Part shown: piece after piece, positions 11,440-22,165 of the stretch | How the letters are laid out: the number at the start of each line of letters is the position of its first letter | How positions within the stretch are numbered: the stretch's first letter is position 1 | Assembly (NCBI GenBank): GCA_020796225.1 | Contig: CM036767.1 | Location: 14,288,927 to 14,352,926 of the forward strand | Direction of reading: 5' to 3' | DNA from: Arion vulgaris | Taxonomy: Eukaryota; Mollusca; Gastropoda; Stylommatophora; Arionidae | DNA: 64,000 nucleotides | Made by a program: the position numbers and the translations under genes | Notes under the pieces: generated by a model | The model's input: only the letters and a program-made list of their open reading frames with translations | Told to the model about the DNA's origin: nothing | Database searches by the model: none

Positions 11440-11985
11440 GAGAAATAAAGCATTCATTGGTTATTGGTTACTAAACTGACGTCATTGCACTCGGGCAGAC
11501 CCATAGGTGCTCAGTCTCCCCAACAGATATAGAAGAGTATGCATACTGATGGTTCCTGTGGCTCGCTGATTAAACAACCTCTCACTCTGCCTCTCAGGCA
11601 TCCAGTTCGACTTGAACAACGGGTAACTCCAAACTGCTTAACTCTTAGTGGACCAAGCGCCACGCTAGTGGCGTTGAAGTGGACGCTTTACATTCCGCCA
11701 CGCTAAGTGGCGTTTGGTTATCAAAACGTGAAAGCGCTTGTAAAATGTGACTTTTGCCCTGGTCCACTAAGAGTTAAATCGCTTGATCGATTCAACATCA
11801 ATTTTAGTGTCCTCATCCAACAGAGAGTCGTGAAGAGACCAAAGAATATCCCCTTATCCATCTTCAACTCCCCAACAATCGATGCAAGCCTGTCCGCTCT
11901 CTCATTACCGTAAACATCCGCATGCCCAGGACAGTATATCCACGTAAGCCGCTGGAGGTTATAATAATAAAGCATTCAAGTTACC
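11440..11985 (-). pseudogene. LINE-I RNase H / 3' end fragment with nested MITE
   Basis: The right part reads, in minus orientation, TWIYCPGHADVYGNERADRL, the RNase H C-terminal motif of I-clade non-LTR elements. The family's 3' end (GTISMHTLLYLLGR) is found left of a 132-base insertion at 11642-11773, so the fragment was interrupted by a TTAA-type MITE after it arrived. Confidence 0.85.
11642..11773. mobile_element. TTAA-flanked MITE, family 1, copy 1 (piggyBac type)
   Basis: TTAA lies at 11638-11641 and 11774-11777. The terminal inverted repeats are CTCTTAGTGGACCA and TGGTCCACTAAGAG. Inside are two short palindromes around GCGCCACGCTAGTGGCG and CGCCACGCTAAGTGGCG. The same element in the opposite orientation lies at 36799-36934. 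Both copies are inserted in LINE fragments. At 132 bases it has no coding capacity. Confidence 0.88.
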
Positions 11986-12054
11986 AGAAAGTTGATACAT
12001 ATTACAAACTATATAGAAAAAACATGTCAAATCTTCAGACTTCATAAAGTCATT

Positions 12055-12360
12055 TGAGGGTCTCTGTGGCTAAGTGTCTCTGTGGCTAAGTGTCTCTGTG
12101 GCTAATGGTCTCTGTGGCTAAGAGGTTACGCCATTGTTTTGCTTTCCATAGGTTATGAGTTCCAATTCAGACCTTGTTTGCTGCTTGTGAGTATATTTTT
12201 TTCACAGATCCCTAGGATTGTTGCAGGAGTTACAAAGTTCTTGCTTTATGCAGTACTCTTGGCTGGTGGCATATCATTTCTGCGAAGATGGACTAAGTTA
12301 TATGAGGTAAAACCCAGTGTAATGAAGTCAATCCTTCATCCTTAGACCTTTAGACAGGTC
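12055..12360 (+). repeat. SINE family 2, copy 1
   Basis: The start GGTCTCTGTGGCTAAG is repeated four times in diverged form (12057-12125), then comes a tRNA-like segment with ATGAGTTCCAATTC. The body has CACAGATCCCTAGGATTGTT and CAGTGTAATGAAGTCAATCC. Other copies lie at 14695, 27068, 43785, 49342, 62310 and 63540-63765. Confidence 0.78.
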
Positions 12361-12985
12361 ATAGCAGACTGAGGTACTATCTGTTCCACAAACTAAAAAT
12401 ATATATCTGTGATGAATGTGATGTGGTACGGACAAAATGACTGCAAGAACCTTAGTTTCCCAAGTGCTCCAGATATGAAGAACAGAGAAATTGTATGTTG
12501 CAGTCCCCAGTATAATTCTGGATCGAGCTTTTTGAAGAAACAACAGACTCAAGATGACCATTATTTTATTAAAACCCTTTCATGCATGAATTTATGGGAT
12601 GAATATCGCCTTGTCCACCACCTTAACCACACAGTAGAAGTGCAAGTTAATTTACCGCTCCTGCAATAGACACACCATCCACAGCTAGTCCTTAGTAGTA
12701 GGCTATGTGTGTAAGAGATCATGAAGCACGCATGTTCAGCTATGAAAGGAACAAATAGTAGTTATCCACTACAGTGGACATTATACTTGAAATGACATAT
12801 TCAAGATGGCATCTGAGAGTGTATGAGGAAGACAAGGCGTTTAAGATTATTTAATTTGTAAATTACATCACAGATACACATATGAACAATTAAGTTAATT
12901 TTATCAGTTTTATTATAGTAATATCTGCACATAATAATAAAATTGCAGCAATAACTGAAGACATTTTTGATATTACAATGATAAC
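12361..12985. other. Intronic stretch, nothing recognised
   Basis: An 86-codon open frame at 12409-12669 shows no known domain and no matching codon bias. The rest is AT-rich slo1 intron. Confidence 0.45.
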
Positions 12986-12989
12986 TGCA

Positions 12990-13262
12990 CATTGTTTGGA
13001 CAGAGCCGATGTCATCAGTGCAGTGCACGCTCATTAAGTGATATGGGCGAGTCTCAGACACTGGAACGAGTGCGAGAATTAGGAGCTGAGTTTGTACATG
13101 CTAGACAATGCCGTGTTCATGGTAGAGAGAGAAGATATAATAATCAACTTCTCATAGGTACAGTGAGCAAGTGGACTTTGTGATGGCTGCTGTAGCGGAG
13201 GACAGAGCACGCATGGGAGTTCCAATATGCCATGACATCGATCGAATAACATAACATAACTG
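12990..13262 (-). repeat. Interspersed repeat R1, copy 2
   Basis: This is the inverted, fuller counterpart of 1715-1960. It runs from GGACAGAGCCGATGTCATC to ACATCGATCGAATAACATAAC. Confidence 0.75.
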
Positions 13263-14135
13263 CACATATCTATAAGAATAAGTTGAACTACATAGTATGT
13301 ATGTCTGTTGATATTAATTGAAGATATCTGGCCATCCTACGGACTTGAAATTTTGCAAGAGGGTAGCTTTCATAGATAGGAAGATGTAAAAGTATAAAAC
13401 CGGACTATTGGTTCGTTTCTATATCTAAATTCCAACTTAACGAAATGGTCATAAAAAGTTATAAGCCGAAAAGGTGTATCAATGTTTTAACTTGCCAGTC
13501 ACATGTAAAAGAAATGATGACGACTATTATTATAACGTATTTTCAGACATCTCTTAGAGGTGCATGTAGCCGAATTGATATAAGGCAGTCTCCATGTGGT
13601 AGGTCCGCGATCAATTCACGGTAAGGCATAGTATTTTTTAAAACACATCTTTGATAAGTTTGTAATCTGAATAAATTCAATTTGCCAATAGTTTTTTCAG
13701 CTGATTTTGAGGGGACGGGACATGTTTCTTTAATATGCTCAGTCTCGCACTGTTTGGGACTTAAACATTTAGGAAATGATACAATTTCGTAGAACTATCG
13801 AAATTAATGAAGCTAGATATGTGCGGTTGGAGAATGATAAGAAAAGAAAAATGAAGACCAGAAACATGGAGACAGAGGAGGAAAGATAAGTTGTTAGGTT
13901 TTACTACAAGCATCGGAGGAGTGTAAAGGCGATTGATGAGGAAACTAAAGAGGAATGACTTGGAAGATCAGCGGAAAAGGATAGCAAATATAACTTTAAA
14001 AGATTGAGCATTACAACTAAATTTAAACTAAATTCCTGTGCAAAGAATGGGTACATCTGCTAGTTATTGATAAAACTATTATAACCATACACATTAATTA
14101 TTGATATAGCTGTAATATCTGCATATGTCACTGAT
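13263..14135. other. Intronic stretch with weak SINE-like segment
   Basis: Around 13560-13640 a tRNA-like head is faintly seen (GTAGGTCCGCGATCAATTC then ACGGTAAGGC), similar to SINE family 5. The rest has no recognised feature. Confidence 0.4.
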
Positions 14136-14139
14136 CTCT

Positions 14140-14430
14140 CTCAATCTTTAGCCTGTGACGCCCTTGCGCTTAGGGCAGCAACAAATGTACGCAAATCTTC
14201 TCTGTTTTTAGCCATCTTATGTATTGTGTTCCAGCTGAGATTCATTTCTGTTCTACCTTTTTTCTTCAATCATTTTAGGTAATCATTTTCAGCTTCAATC
14301 ATTTTTAAACAAAAAGTTTACCCTCTGTTGTGCATCTTAGTGCAGTTTTCATGACAGAGTTAGTCTACATGCTATCACTTGTCGGATCCTTCTCCAGCGT
14401 CTCTTTTGGATGATGGCGTCTCTCCGTCTG
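14140..14430 (-). pseudogene. LINE-B 3' fragment
   Basis: The minus strand carries diverged remains of the RWIGHVMRMxx...KTAL domain and the CTCTCTCAAT end seen in copies at 42110, 44240 and 46928. No open frame is kept. Confidence 0.65.
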
Positions 14431-14694
14431 ATTTTGGTTTCAAATCTTTCATCTGCTATTACTGCATATCAAAGTTATAAGACATTTGTTTATTTGTTTT
14501 ATTTTCTTACTATTTATTTTAATGATTAATTCTGACATCTTGCTTGTTTTGATCTTATTACTGTAGTTATTGTTTATCTAGATATTGATGTTAAATCCAT
14601 ATTTTCTATTTCTGTGTTTTATTTGTGCCATTATTGTTTGAATTTCTAGCTAATATAATGATCTGAACATGGTGCCAATTGATACAGATGCTGT

Positions 14695-14945
14695 ATGGGG
14701 GTCTCAGTTTCAAAATGGTTAAGACATTTGCCTGTTGTACTGGAGGTTGTGGGCTCAGACCGAGACATATGTGAAATGTTTTCATGAGATCCCGAGGATT
14801 ATTGCCAGAGCTATGGAGTTCGTGATTTGTGCAATGCTCTCTGCAGATGGCATCCCATCTCTGCCGTCAGAGACAGGGCCATATAAGGAAACCTGGTGCA
14901 ATGAAGTAAATCCTTTGTCTTTGGCTCCTTTGGACAGATGCTGTA
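14695..14945 (+). repeat. SINE family 2, copy 2
   Basis: AAAATGGTTAAGACATTTGC and GGAGGTTGTGGGCTCAGACC form the tRNA-like head. The body includes GAGATCCCGAGGATTATTGC and CTGGTGCAATGAAGTAAATCC. It ends 94 bases left of the slo1 exon donor at 15039. Confidence 0.78.
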
Positions 14946-15038
14946 CAATAAAACCATTTTCAGACTGTTGTGTTTGAGGTTTGATTGACAAGATGATTTC
15001 GTTTAGTGTGTAATATTTAATGTGAATGTTGTACTCAC

Positions 15039-15233
15039 GCCATACTGAGATAACGGGCCATCAAACAAAGATATCTGAGCAACCCTGCACCTGTCCCTGT
15101 TGGACAATACACTTGGAGAGCAAAATCCACCACGCATACCAGCACCCTCTGCTAGAATTTGTTCAAGTTCAGGAGTTGCGCCCCCTGTTATCAATGTTCG
15201 GATCAAGGTAAGGGCATTATCATTGAAATAGCT
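15039..15233 (-). CDS. slo1: slo1 exon: RCK2 [17 protein letters not shown]
   Basis: This exon is exactly 65 codons, between TTTTTCAG and GTGAGT. It encodes [40 protein letters not shown] and [20 protein letters not shown], ending LSQYG. It matches the family after the calcium bowl without gaps. Confidence 0.97.
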
Positions 15234-15429
15234 CTGAAAAATAAAAGTTAAATGCATGCACTAGAAATAAAACAATATTATTTAAAGAAAATATTATGGA
15301 AAATGTGAAAGAGCACTAATTAGAACTGTGTAACTATAGGAAGATCTGAGCTATTATTCTGTCTATCACTAAAATAACTCTTTGAAGCTATACGATAGTT
15401 ATTGCCACCTTTAAAGCTAGTTTAGTTAA

Positions 15430-15731
15430 CTCTTTCCATGCTTTAAGCCGCACACTGCGCCATGGCGGAGTCCGTTGCACGCTTTAAGCCGCACACTGCG
15501 CCATAGAGTTGCTTCCTTATAAGAAATCTTTCTAGTTTTACTTTACTATTTTACTTATAGTACTTTTTAACCTTGTTATTCTATTGGGTTGTCCAGTTTA
15601 CTTCAATTTAGTGTATAATAATATATATATGTTTATTTATTGAGAGTAGTTGATCGTAATTTAACATTTTTTTTTTTTACTTCCTGAATTAACTGATTAA
15701 AAATTGAGGAAATAAATGGGCGTGGAAAGAG
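15430..15731. mobile_element. TTAA-flanked MITE, family 2, copy 2
   Basis: TTAA lies at 15426-15429 and 15732-15735. It is inverted relative to the copy at 3904: here the right end is GGGCGTGGAAAGAG. A block of about 40 bases (CTTTAAGCCGCACACTGCGC) is duplicated at 15440 and 15482, a small internal tandem expansion not present in the other copy. Confidence 0.8.
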
Positions 15732-15749
15732 TTAAGTAATCAGATTTCC

Positions 15750-15850
15750 ATCACTGTACATTGAACCAATTAGTCAATAAGGGTTCTGATCTTTTCCTCT
15801 GTATTTCTCTCAGCATGTGGCAACTAACAACACCAGTTCAATGTTGATTT
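15750..15850 (+). repeat. Interspersed repeat R5, copy 1
   Basis: The segment with GAACCAATTAGTCAATAAGG, CTCAGCATGTGGCAACTAAC and ACACCAGTTCAATGTTG has a diverged copy at 28205-28330. Its class is unknown. Confidence 0.55.
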
Positions 15851-16089
15851 ACTAGAGTTCTTCGTCTTACAGTATATAGTGCTACAGTATAGCTAAACCA
15901 TGTTTAATTTGATATTCTTGAAGTCTGGTTAGGGTTGCAGATTCACCTTCATTCCTTAAATTGTTTACACACTTTCTCTCTTATTGGGAATTCAGAATAT
16001 CAGTCTGGTCTATTGTTCGTTTGCTTTCTACAGAAACCATACCCACAAGCCAATCAGCATGCTAATTCCCTGGACAGATAGTAAAGGGT

Positions 16090-16605
16090 ATGTATGCAAA
16101 CTCAGTGCAAATCTAGAACAAAAATTAGGATATTTAACTCTAATATTAAAGCAGTTCTGCTGTATGGGTCAGAAACATGGAGAACTACTACAACAATAAT
16201 GCATAAACTGCAAACATTCATCAACTGGTGTCTGCGCAGAATAGAGGGACTAAGATGGTATGATAGGATTACAAATGAGGAACTTATGGAGAGAATAAGA
16301 CAGATTCCAGTGGACCAAGAGGTTAAAAAAAGATGCTGGCGCTGGATATGACACACTTTGCAAAAACCTGAGGGGAATATAACAAGAAGGGTCCTTTTCT
16401 GGAACCCGCAGGGACAGTGAAAGAATGGGAGGCCAAGAAATACATGGAGATGAGATTTAGAGGCAGAAATCAACAATAAAAAGAAGAGCTGGAGGGAGTT
16501 GCAGGAGATAGCTAGAGATAGGAAGACTTGGCATGAATTGGTTGAGGGCCTATGCCCCAATCCGGTTAAAAGGCAAGAGAGAGAAAGAGAGAGTGCAAAC
16601 TCAGT
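16090..16605 (+). pseudogene. LINE-C 3' fragment (RT C-terminal region)
   Basis: The frame at 16094-16351 reads AVLLYGSETWRTTTTIMHKL, QTFINWCLRRIEGLRWYDRI and RCWRWI, the C-terminal part of a non-LTR retrotransposon ORF2. After a frame break the RPRNTW-like and WRELVEGL-like tail follows to about 16600, ending in GAGAGAAAGAGAGAG. Diverged relatives lie at 50205, 55175 and 56965. Confidence 0.85.
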
Positions 16606-16784
16606 GCAAACCAATATGTCTTTTATCTGCCCCAGATAGTGAAGGTTATACATCCAGATGGTTCATATAGTTTATATACTAGTTTTATCAATGCAAACAT
16701 GTTTGCACTGAACCAGATCTAAACAACATATACAGAAATCACTGTGTGCAGCATAAGCACAAAAATAAGAATATGTTATTTAAT

Positions 16785-16930
16785 CAACGTCATGGCACAT
16801 TGGGCATTCCCATGTATACTCCTTCCTAAGATGCAGCAGTCATCCCAAAGTCCATTTGCTCATCATACCCGTCAGAAGTTGATTAGTATATCTTCTCTCT
16901 ACATGAAGAGACACTGTCTGGCATGTTGAA
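16785..16930 (+). repeat. Interspersed repeat R1, copy 3
   Basis: CATGGCACATTGGGCATTCC and CATCCCAAAGTCCATTTGC match copy 1. It ends at the same GTCTGGCATGTT point. Confidence 0.75.
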
Positions 16931-17104
16931 ACTTAAATTATAACTCTCACAATCCGACCAATGTCTAAGACTAGCCCATATTCCATAAACGAGTGCGTAC
17001 CATATTGAATATATCATTGCTATGTACTATTGATATTTGTATATGAAGCTGAATGATGAAGAATGACAGATAACGACATGTTGTTGTTGCTGTTTACATT
17101 CCCT

Positions 17105-17336
17105 TTATCAACCAAGTTAACCACTCTTTGTGATATGTGTGATCTGTGCCAAGGATCAACCAAGTTAACCACTCTTTGTAATCTGTGTCAAGAATCAACC
17201 AAGTTAACCACTCTTGTAATCTGTGCAGAATCAACCAAGTTAACCACTCTTTGTGATCTGTGTCAAGGATCAACCAAGTTAACCACTCTTTGTGATCTGT
17301 GTCAAGAATCAACCAAGTTAATCACTCTTTGTAATT
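17105..17336. repeat. Tandem repeat, about 39-base unit, six copies
   Basis: Each unit carries ATCAACCAAGTTAACCACTC then TTTGTGATCTGTGTCAAG. The unit resembles the GTTAACCACTCTTTGTGATT block of SINE family 4, so the array looks like a local amplification of that SINE's 3' part. Confidence 0.85.
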
Positions 17337-17517
17337 CAGGTGTTCTGCACCAAAATGTGTGTACATGTTTGGTCCTTTAAATCCCAGAAAACTTCCAGTT
17401 GTTTTAAATTAATATATCAAAATCGCCATTTTTAACATGATTAGCCTAGGGAAAATTCTGGCCAAATATAACCATGAATTTAATTTGTGAATACAAGGTC
17501 TTTATATCATTTATTTA

Positions 17518-17706
17518 CCCGCCTGCCCAGCGTGTTCGTAGCACGTTGGACTACGGGTGACAAGTCCTCAGTGAGTGCGGGTTCAACTCCGCAGACTGGC
17601 AGAAAAGCCACAGGTTCTCTCAGATTTACAGTGGTCACGGCACCGAACCGGGTTACGATGTCCATGACTCGAGCAAGAGCTTTAGCTCAAGTGCTTCTGG
17701 ATTCAA
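17518..17706 (+). repeat. SINE family 3, copy 2
   Basis: CCAGCGTGTTCGTAGCACGT, TGGACTACGGGTGACAAGTC and GGGTTCAACTCCGCAG are the tRNA-like head. The copy ends at CAAGTGCTTCTGGATTC. It lies 105 bases from the calcium-bowl exon. Confidence 0.82.
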
Positions 17707-17810
17707 AAATATATATATAAATTATTTGATTCCACATAGAAACAAATTTATTGTTTATAAACTATCAGAGTTTGTTATTAATATTCTATTCCAATCCAAT
17801 ATTTACTTAC

Positions 17811-17939
17811 AGTGCTCATCAAAGAGTCTAGGACACTGACAGCAAATGCTGTTCCACATGCAAATGGTGCTGTCATTAAAGTTCAGTGTCAGGTCATCAT
17901 CATCATCTTGATCAAGAAACTGAACATTTGAGTCATTCG
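17811..17939 (-). CDS. slo1: slo1 calcium-bowl exon with two one-base deletions
   Basis: This 129-base exon lies between TTCTTGCAG and GTAAGT. It starts in frame with [16 protein letters not shown], the calcium bowl of RCK2. Directly after the fifth Asp codon the frame is lost. The family's [19 protein letters not shown] is still encoded, but in another frame. Two single-base gaps account for this: one where GACC meets TGACAC (about 17891) and one near TTTAATGACAG (about 17877). Read as given, the mRNA meets a TAG at the junction with the next exon. The splice sites and both neighbouring exons are intact, so assembly indels are more likely than a broken gene. Confidence 0.92.
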
Positions 17940-18433
17940 CTGCAAGAAAATAAAATGATATTAACATTTTGTTTCCCTCTACTTGTTAATTAATAGACCA
18001 ACTAAACAAAACTAGCAAGGAATATGGATTAGATATTAACATTTAGAATGAAAGCCACTTGACAGACCATAAAGTTAGTTCCTATTTTAGACAAGCCACT
18101 TCATGGACCATATGGTTCTAACCAGTTTTTAATATATCGAAGAGGACTTTAATGCTTTAAGTGTATTTTTAAAATTCAAATACAGCAAGTGGTTGTTTGT
18201 AATAGATCTTTCAATTGCGCACATTTTGGTGTATGCAGTTTGTCTCTGCTGTTGAATGTAAGAAAGTTATAATAAATTTGTAGACATCTTGCTTAAAATT
18301 TGTTCTCAAAACAGTGAGTAAAAAGGCGGTTTAGTTGCATTAAGAGTTAACATTTAGAAAAACAAATACTAGGATTATAAAAAAAGGGAAAGGAGAAGCC
18401 ACAAATAAATATAAAAATACACAGAGAACTTTA

Positions 18434-18675
18434 TTTCTTCTTCTTCTTCTAATGCTCCATATCGACCATTTGTTAACCACTTTTTGTGATTTGTATCTGA
18501 TCTGAGCATAAGAGCGATTGTACATTGTGCCAGTTATGCACCTACAAGTAGGCCAGCACATCCAATTTCTGCTGTTTTTATTTACTAGGTAGCTTCCTAG
18601 GCCCTACCTCAGTCGCCTACAACATGCTTGTAAGTCGCAGTGGTATATTCTTCCTTCCCTTGTGAGCCCGCAACA
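18434..18675 (-). repeat. SINE family 4a, copy 1
   Basis: It starts (plus strand) with the TTCTTCTTCTTCT tail, then AACCACTTTTTGTGATTTG, GTACATTGTGCCAGTTATGC, CTACAAGTAGGCCAGCACAT and CCTCAGTCGCCTACAACATG. Full-length relatives are at 28405, 39708 and 59170. Confidence 0.8.
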
Positions 18676-18828
18676 CACAATGGTCCAGAAAACTATTAGC
18701 AAGTAAACAATATCGTATATCAAGGACATGTGATTATAGATGATGGCAGATGTGAAAAAGAGATAAGGAAGAGAATAGAAATGACCAAAAGAACATTCAA
18801 TGACATAGCAAGTTACTAACATCTAGAC

Positions 18829-19187
18829 CATAGATTCCTAAACTTTTGGTCCATCGTCCACTTTTCAGACATAAACTTTGTAACGCCCTCCCCATTATAA
18901 CAGTTCTAACGGTCTTCTCTTCTCCCCACATGCTCTATTTTTACTTTGACATAGAAAATTGTATATATTTCTGTCAAACATGGTCAATTTCAAATAATTA
19001 TATACATGAAATAGAAAATTGATGAATAAAATGGATCGGTAAGATGACCTAAGGAATTAAAATGCAGAATTCCAATTTTAATGATTATTCAATTACACAA
19101 TCAAGAAAAATTCCCAAATGTTATGATCCACCATCGCCCTGGAAGGCTTCAGTGGGACAGGTGCATAGCACTCCTTTGGAAACGCTG
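18829..19187. mobile_element. hAT-type non-autonomous element
   Basis: The near-identical 8-mers ATCTAGAC (18821-18828) and ATCTAAAC (19188-19195) flank it, fitting an 8-base duplication. The ends are short inverted repeats: CATAGATTCCTAAA on the left and, complemented, CAGCGTTTCCAAAG on the right. No transposase frame is present in 359 bases. Confidence 0.6.
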
Positions 19188-19219
19188 ATCTAAACAGATA
19201 ACAATTAAGCCAAAAATGA

Positions 19220-19620
19220 GGAATATCAAGTGCTATATTTACTATGTATTTTTGTATGGTTTAGAAACATGGACAATGAACAAGTAATTAGAAAAGAGAA
19301 TTAATGCCTTTGAGATGTGGGTATACAGAAGGTTAGGTCATATTTCTAAAACATACCAAAAATGTTTATATTCTAAGGTGGTAATTTATATTCTAAGACT
19401 GAGTAATACACCTGACAAGAATGCCCTGGTATCACCTACCACAGGTGAGCCACACAGAAAAAGTATAATGAGTACAAAGCAAGAGGAAGACCAGGCAAAA
19501 GAAAATGAGCTTACAAAGTGCCTTAAAACAAGCACACACAAGATCATTACTTTTCCCCCACTTCTATAAAGAAGTAAATGGTGGAAGAGAAGAAGAAGAC
19601 TGGGTAGTTTATTTTAGTGT
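19220..19620 (+). pseudogene. LINE RT C-terminal fragment
   Basis: The plus strand reads FLYGLETWTMNK and RINAFEMWVYRRLGHISKTY with stops between, the conserved YG(C/S)E(T/S)W...FEMWVYRR block after a non-LTR reverse transcriptase. The copy is degraded. Confidence 0.7.
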
Positions 19621-19773
19621 ATTTTCTAAGACTGGGTAGTTTATATCGATGTTTTTCTAAGACTGGGTAGTTTATATTAAGACTAGATGGACTTGTAAAG
19701 GACTGAAGAATTGCTAAAAATCTGAAGTTCTGGTTCAACATTAAAAATCTGTTACCTTCACATGATAGCTTAC

Positions 19774-19842
19774 CCAGTTCTGTGAGGAGAGGAACACAGT
19801 CGCTAACCTGTGACCTTTTAACTTCGTGCAATGGAGAGAATC
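19774..19842 (-). CDS. slo1: slo1 exon: variable RCK2 loop before calcium bowl
   Basis: This 69-base exon lies between TGCTGTAG and GTAAGC. It encodes FSPLHEVKRSQVSDCVPLLT followed by EL. The end, VPLLTEL, matches the family's VP(I/L)(I/L)TEL lead-in to the calcium bowl. Phase is 1 on both sides, so it could be skipped without a frame change. Confidence 0.88.
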
Positions 19843-20007
19843 CTACAGCAAAATCTAGAAACAAAATGCAAATAAAACACATGAATAGTTTCTAAAGGCA
19901 ACCTAGAATTATCCACACCTCTCTGCAAAATATGTTTCAATTTCTTAAGCACAAAACATAAACAATCTCCTTCCAAAAAAATATTAATAAATTTCTCCAA
20001 TATAAAT

Positions 20008-20390
20008 TTCTTCTTCTTCTTTTGTCGTCACACTGCTACCAGGTTGTTGCCCAGTCTTGTAGTTTTCTGTTTTGTCTTGTGCTGTTCTGGTGGCTTTGGT
20101 GATTGTTATTTTTGCTCTTTCACAGGATTCTGCTATGCCATTTAACCATCGTTTTCGTGGTCTTCCTCTTGCCTTCTTTCCCGATGTTATGTTGTAGAAG
20201 ACTCTGTATACTGTGGAGTTTGGATGCATTCTTAAGTGGCCAAACCACTTCATTCTTTGTTTCTCAATGTAATTCAAGCAAGGTTCTGTACCAACTTTCT
20301 TTCTTCTGATGTTGGTGACTGTCTTTTCTGGTGTTGTTGGTAACTTTTCGCAGGCAACGCATTTCACACGTAGTTATTTTTTGTGGGTGT
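20008..20390 (-). pseudogene. LINE-A 3' fragment, 127-codon frame
   Basis: The minus-strand frame at 19984-20367 reads MKCVACEKLPTTPEKTVTNI, GTEPCLNYIEKQRMKWFGHL and GKKARGRPRKRWLNGIAESC, the tail of a LINE ORF2. It ends in a (GAA)n tract. The fragment lies between two slo1 exons in an intron of 695 bases. Confidence 0.85.
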
Positions 20391-20537
20391 TTTAATATAT
20401 ATAAAACTTATACAGTTTTATTTTTTTTTTAAATGTTAAATTGATTTACTTTCATTTTTTGATGATGACATATTTTAGTGTTTTTTTTTTCGAAGTTTGA
20501 TGGTTGTGTGATATAAAAATTTTATTTATATATTTAC

Positions 20538-20733
20538 TTTTATTGTTTGAGGACTGAAGAAGTCCGAGTGTATCATCAAAAGTCATAGCCTTAATGTTGA
20601 GTGAGCAGAGAATAGCCTCTTTGTCAACCAAATTAGGGTCTTCCAAGTTCCGATCTTTGGCAGACACAATGACACACATATCACAAAGATTGATGTTCAC
20701 TGCTCGCAAGTTGGCACGGTTTAAAGGTGAACC
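20538..20733 (-). CDS. slo1: slo1 exon: RCK2 [14 protein letters not shown] / [10 protein letters not shown]
   Basis: This 196-base exon runs from TTTCAG to a weak donor, GTAAAT. It encodes [60 protein letters not shown] and SSNNK. The RCK2 core is intact. It leaves one base over, which joins the next exon as Arg. Confidence 0.96.
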
Positions 20734-21012
20734 CTGAAATATAAGTACGAGAGAAAACAAAGTTATTGAGGATATGGTCAAAACCATTTTTTAATAAAAT
20801 AATATTATAACATGGTCATTGAATGACTTACCCCATCCAGTAAAATTACTCAGCTATAAAACCGCAACCAAGTACAAGAGAGATTGCAAGGCCTTGGTTG
20901 GGGACCTATGCCTCCTTATGAGCGAAGGGTAGAAGAAGAAGAAGAATTGAATGACTGCAAAATAATAAAATTATCACACTAAATTCATCATCTAGTTAAA
21001 TAGTTACGTTCG

Positions 21013-21300
21013 CTCGCCTGCCTAGCATTGTTTGTAGCGTGTTGGACGACGGTGACAAGCTCCTGTGAGTGCGGATTCAATTCCTGCGGGCTGGCAGAAA
21101 AGCCACAGGGTCTCAGGTTTACGAGTTCATGGCCCCGGAGGTTATGATGTCCATGGCACCGAGCCAAGAGCTGAATGCTCAAGTGCTTACTGGATTGAAA
21201 AACAACAAGTTGACCACTTTTGTGATCTGTGTGATTTGCACTGAGAACATGAATACATTCCGCACTTGTTCATAGGCACCTACGTATGTAGAAAAGGTGT
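21013..21300 (+). repeat. SINE family 3, copy 3, followed by SINE 4 fragment
   Basis: The first 185 bases have CCTAGCATTGTTTGTAGCGT, TGGACGACGGTGACAAGC and GATTCAATTCCTGCGGG, then GCTCAAGTGCTTACTGGATT. From about 21200 comes a family 4 segment (AAGTTGACCACTTTTGTGATC), again next to a SINE 3 end. Confidence 0.7.
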
Positions 21301-21419
21301 ATCCGGAAAATGTAGGCCTATAGAAATATTTAAGTTTGCCTGACCTGACAGTCCTTTACATTTTTTTCTGTTTTTGCACTGAACATCTAACACACATCGC
21401 TTTTCAGCCACTCACTGCA

Positions 21420-21900
21420 ACATGTTCATGATTTGCTACTTTTTTCTGACTCTGTGATATCATTTTGGATAAGAAACATTTCCAACCATTTTTGGAATGT
21501 GTATTGTTTTGTCATCACCAGGCAATTTGTGGATTTTCACTCTGTATTTTTTCTTCAAGGAAGAAGACATGTTGTACACATAACAGAGCACAATAAAATC
21601 AAGAAGGACAGTTTTACTAGGAACAAGACTTTTGATCTTGAACTCTTTAAATCCTGTCCACCCCATTGTCAGCCTCTGGTACAGATATTACTGCAGACGT
21701 CCTTTGTACGGACACAGGGCAGACATACTACATCAGCCATTTACACAGTCTTGCAGAGACCGAGCATTTCTGAGACAGCCAGCCAGCTTGACTCTGGAAG
21801 ACATGATTTTACACATACAAATGATTCATTGGTGTGATTTCCGTGTGGTTTCCAATAAACATATGACCGGCGGGCTCAAGTAAAAATTCTAAGAAATAAG
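21420..21900. other. Unassigned open frames, 134 and 68 codons
   Basis: A 134-codon plus frame (21433-21837) overlaps a 68-codon minus frame and an 83-codon plus frame. None shows a recognisable domain, signal peptide or splice context that fits slo1. It may be a relic of an unclassified element; I do not call a gene. Confidence 0.3.
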
Positions 21901-21939
21901 ACCTCAACTGTCACCTGATCCTAGCATTCCAGTGTTGTA

Positions 21940-22165
21940 TACAGACTAATTCATTTTAAAACAACACAACATGCTCAATCAAGGTTATATTTGTTACAAG
22001 TTAAGTTTAAAGCTAAGGAATATCAGTATTATTAACATTTTTCACCAATAAATAACCATGAGTGCATAGAATTGAGTAAAATTTCAAAAAGCATACAGTA
22101 TTTTATCAAACATATACAAAAAACCAGCCCCCATCTCACAGGAATTTCAGATTTGTTGACTAAGC
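21940..22165 (-). repeat. Interspersed repeat R3, copy 1
   Basis: Inverted relative to 37670-37935. Shared blocks are ACAACACAACATGCTCAATC, AATAAATAACCATGAGTGC and AACCAGCCCCCATCTCACAG. The partner copy carries a 12-base tandem expansion where this copy has a single unit. Confidence 0.7.

Noticed and set aside
16102..16653. 183-codon minus-strand open frame as a gene
   Set aside because: It is the shadow of a plus-strand LINE-C tail whose motifs (LLYGSETW, RCLRR-like) are clear; the minus translation is low-complexity.
21433..21837. 134-codon open frame as an extra slo1 exon
   Set aside because: Wrong strand for slo1 and no similarity to the channel.
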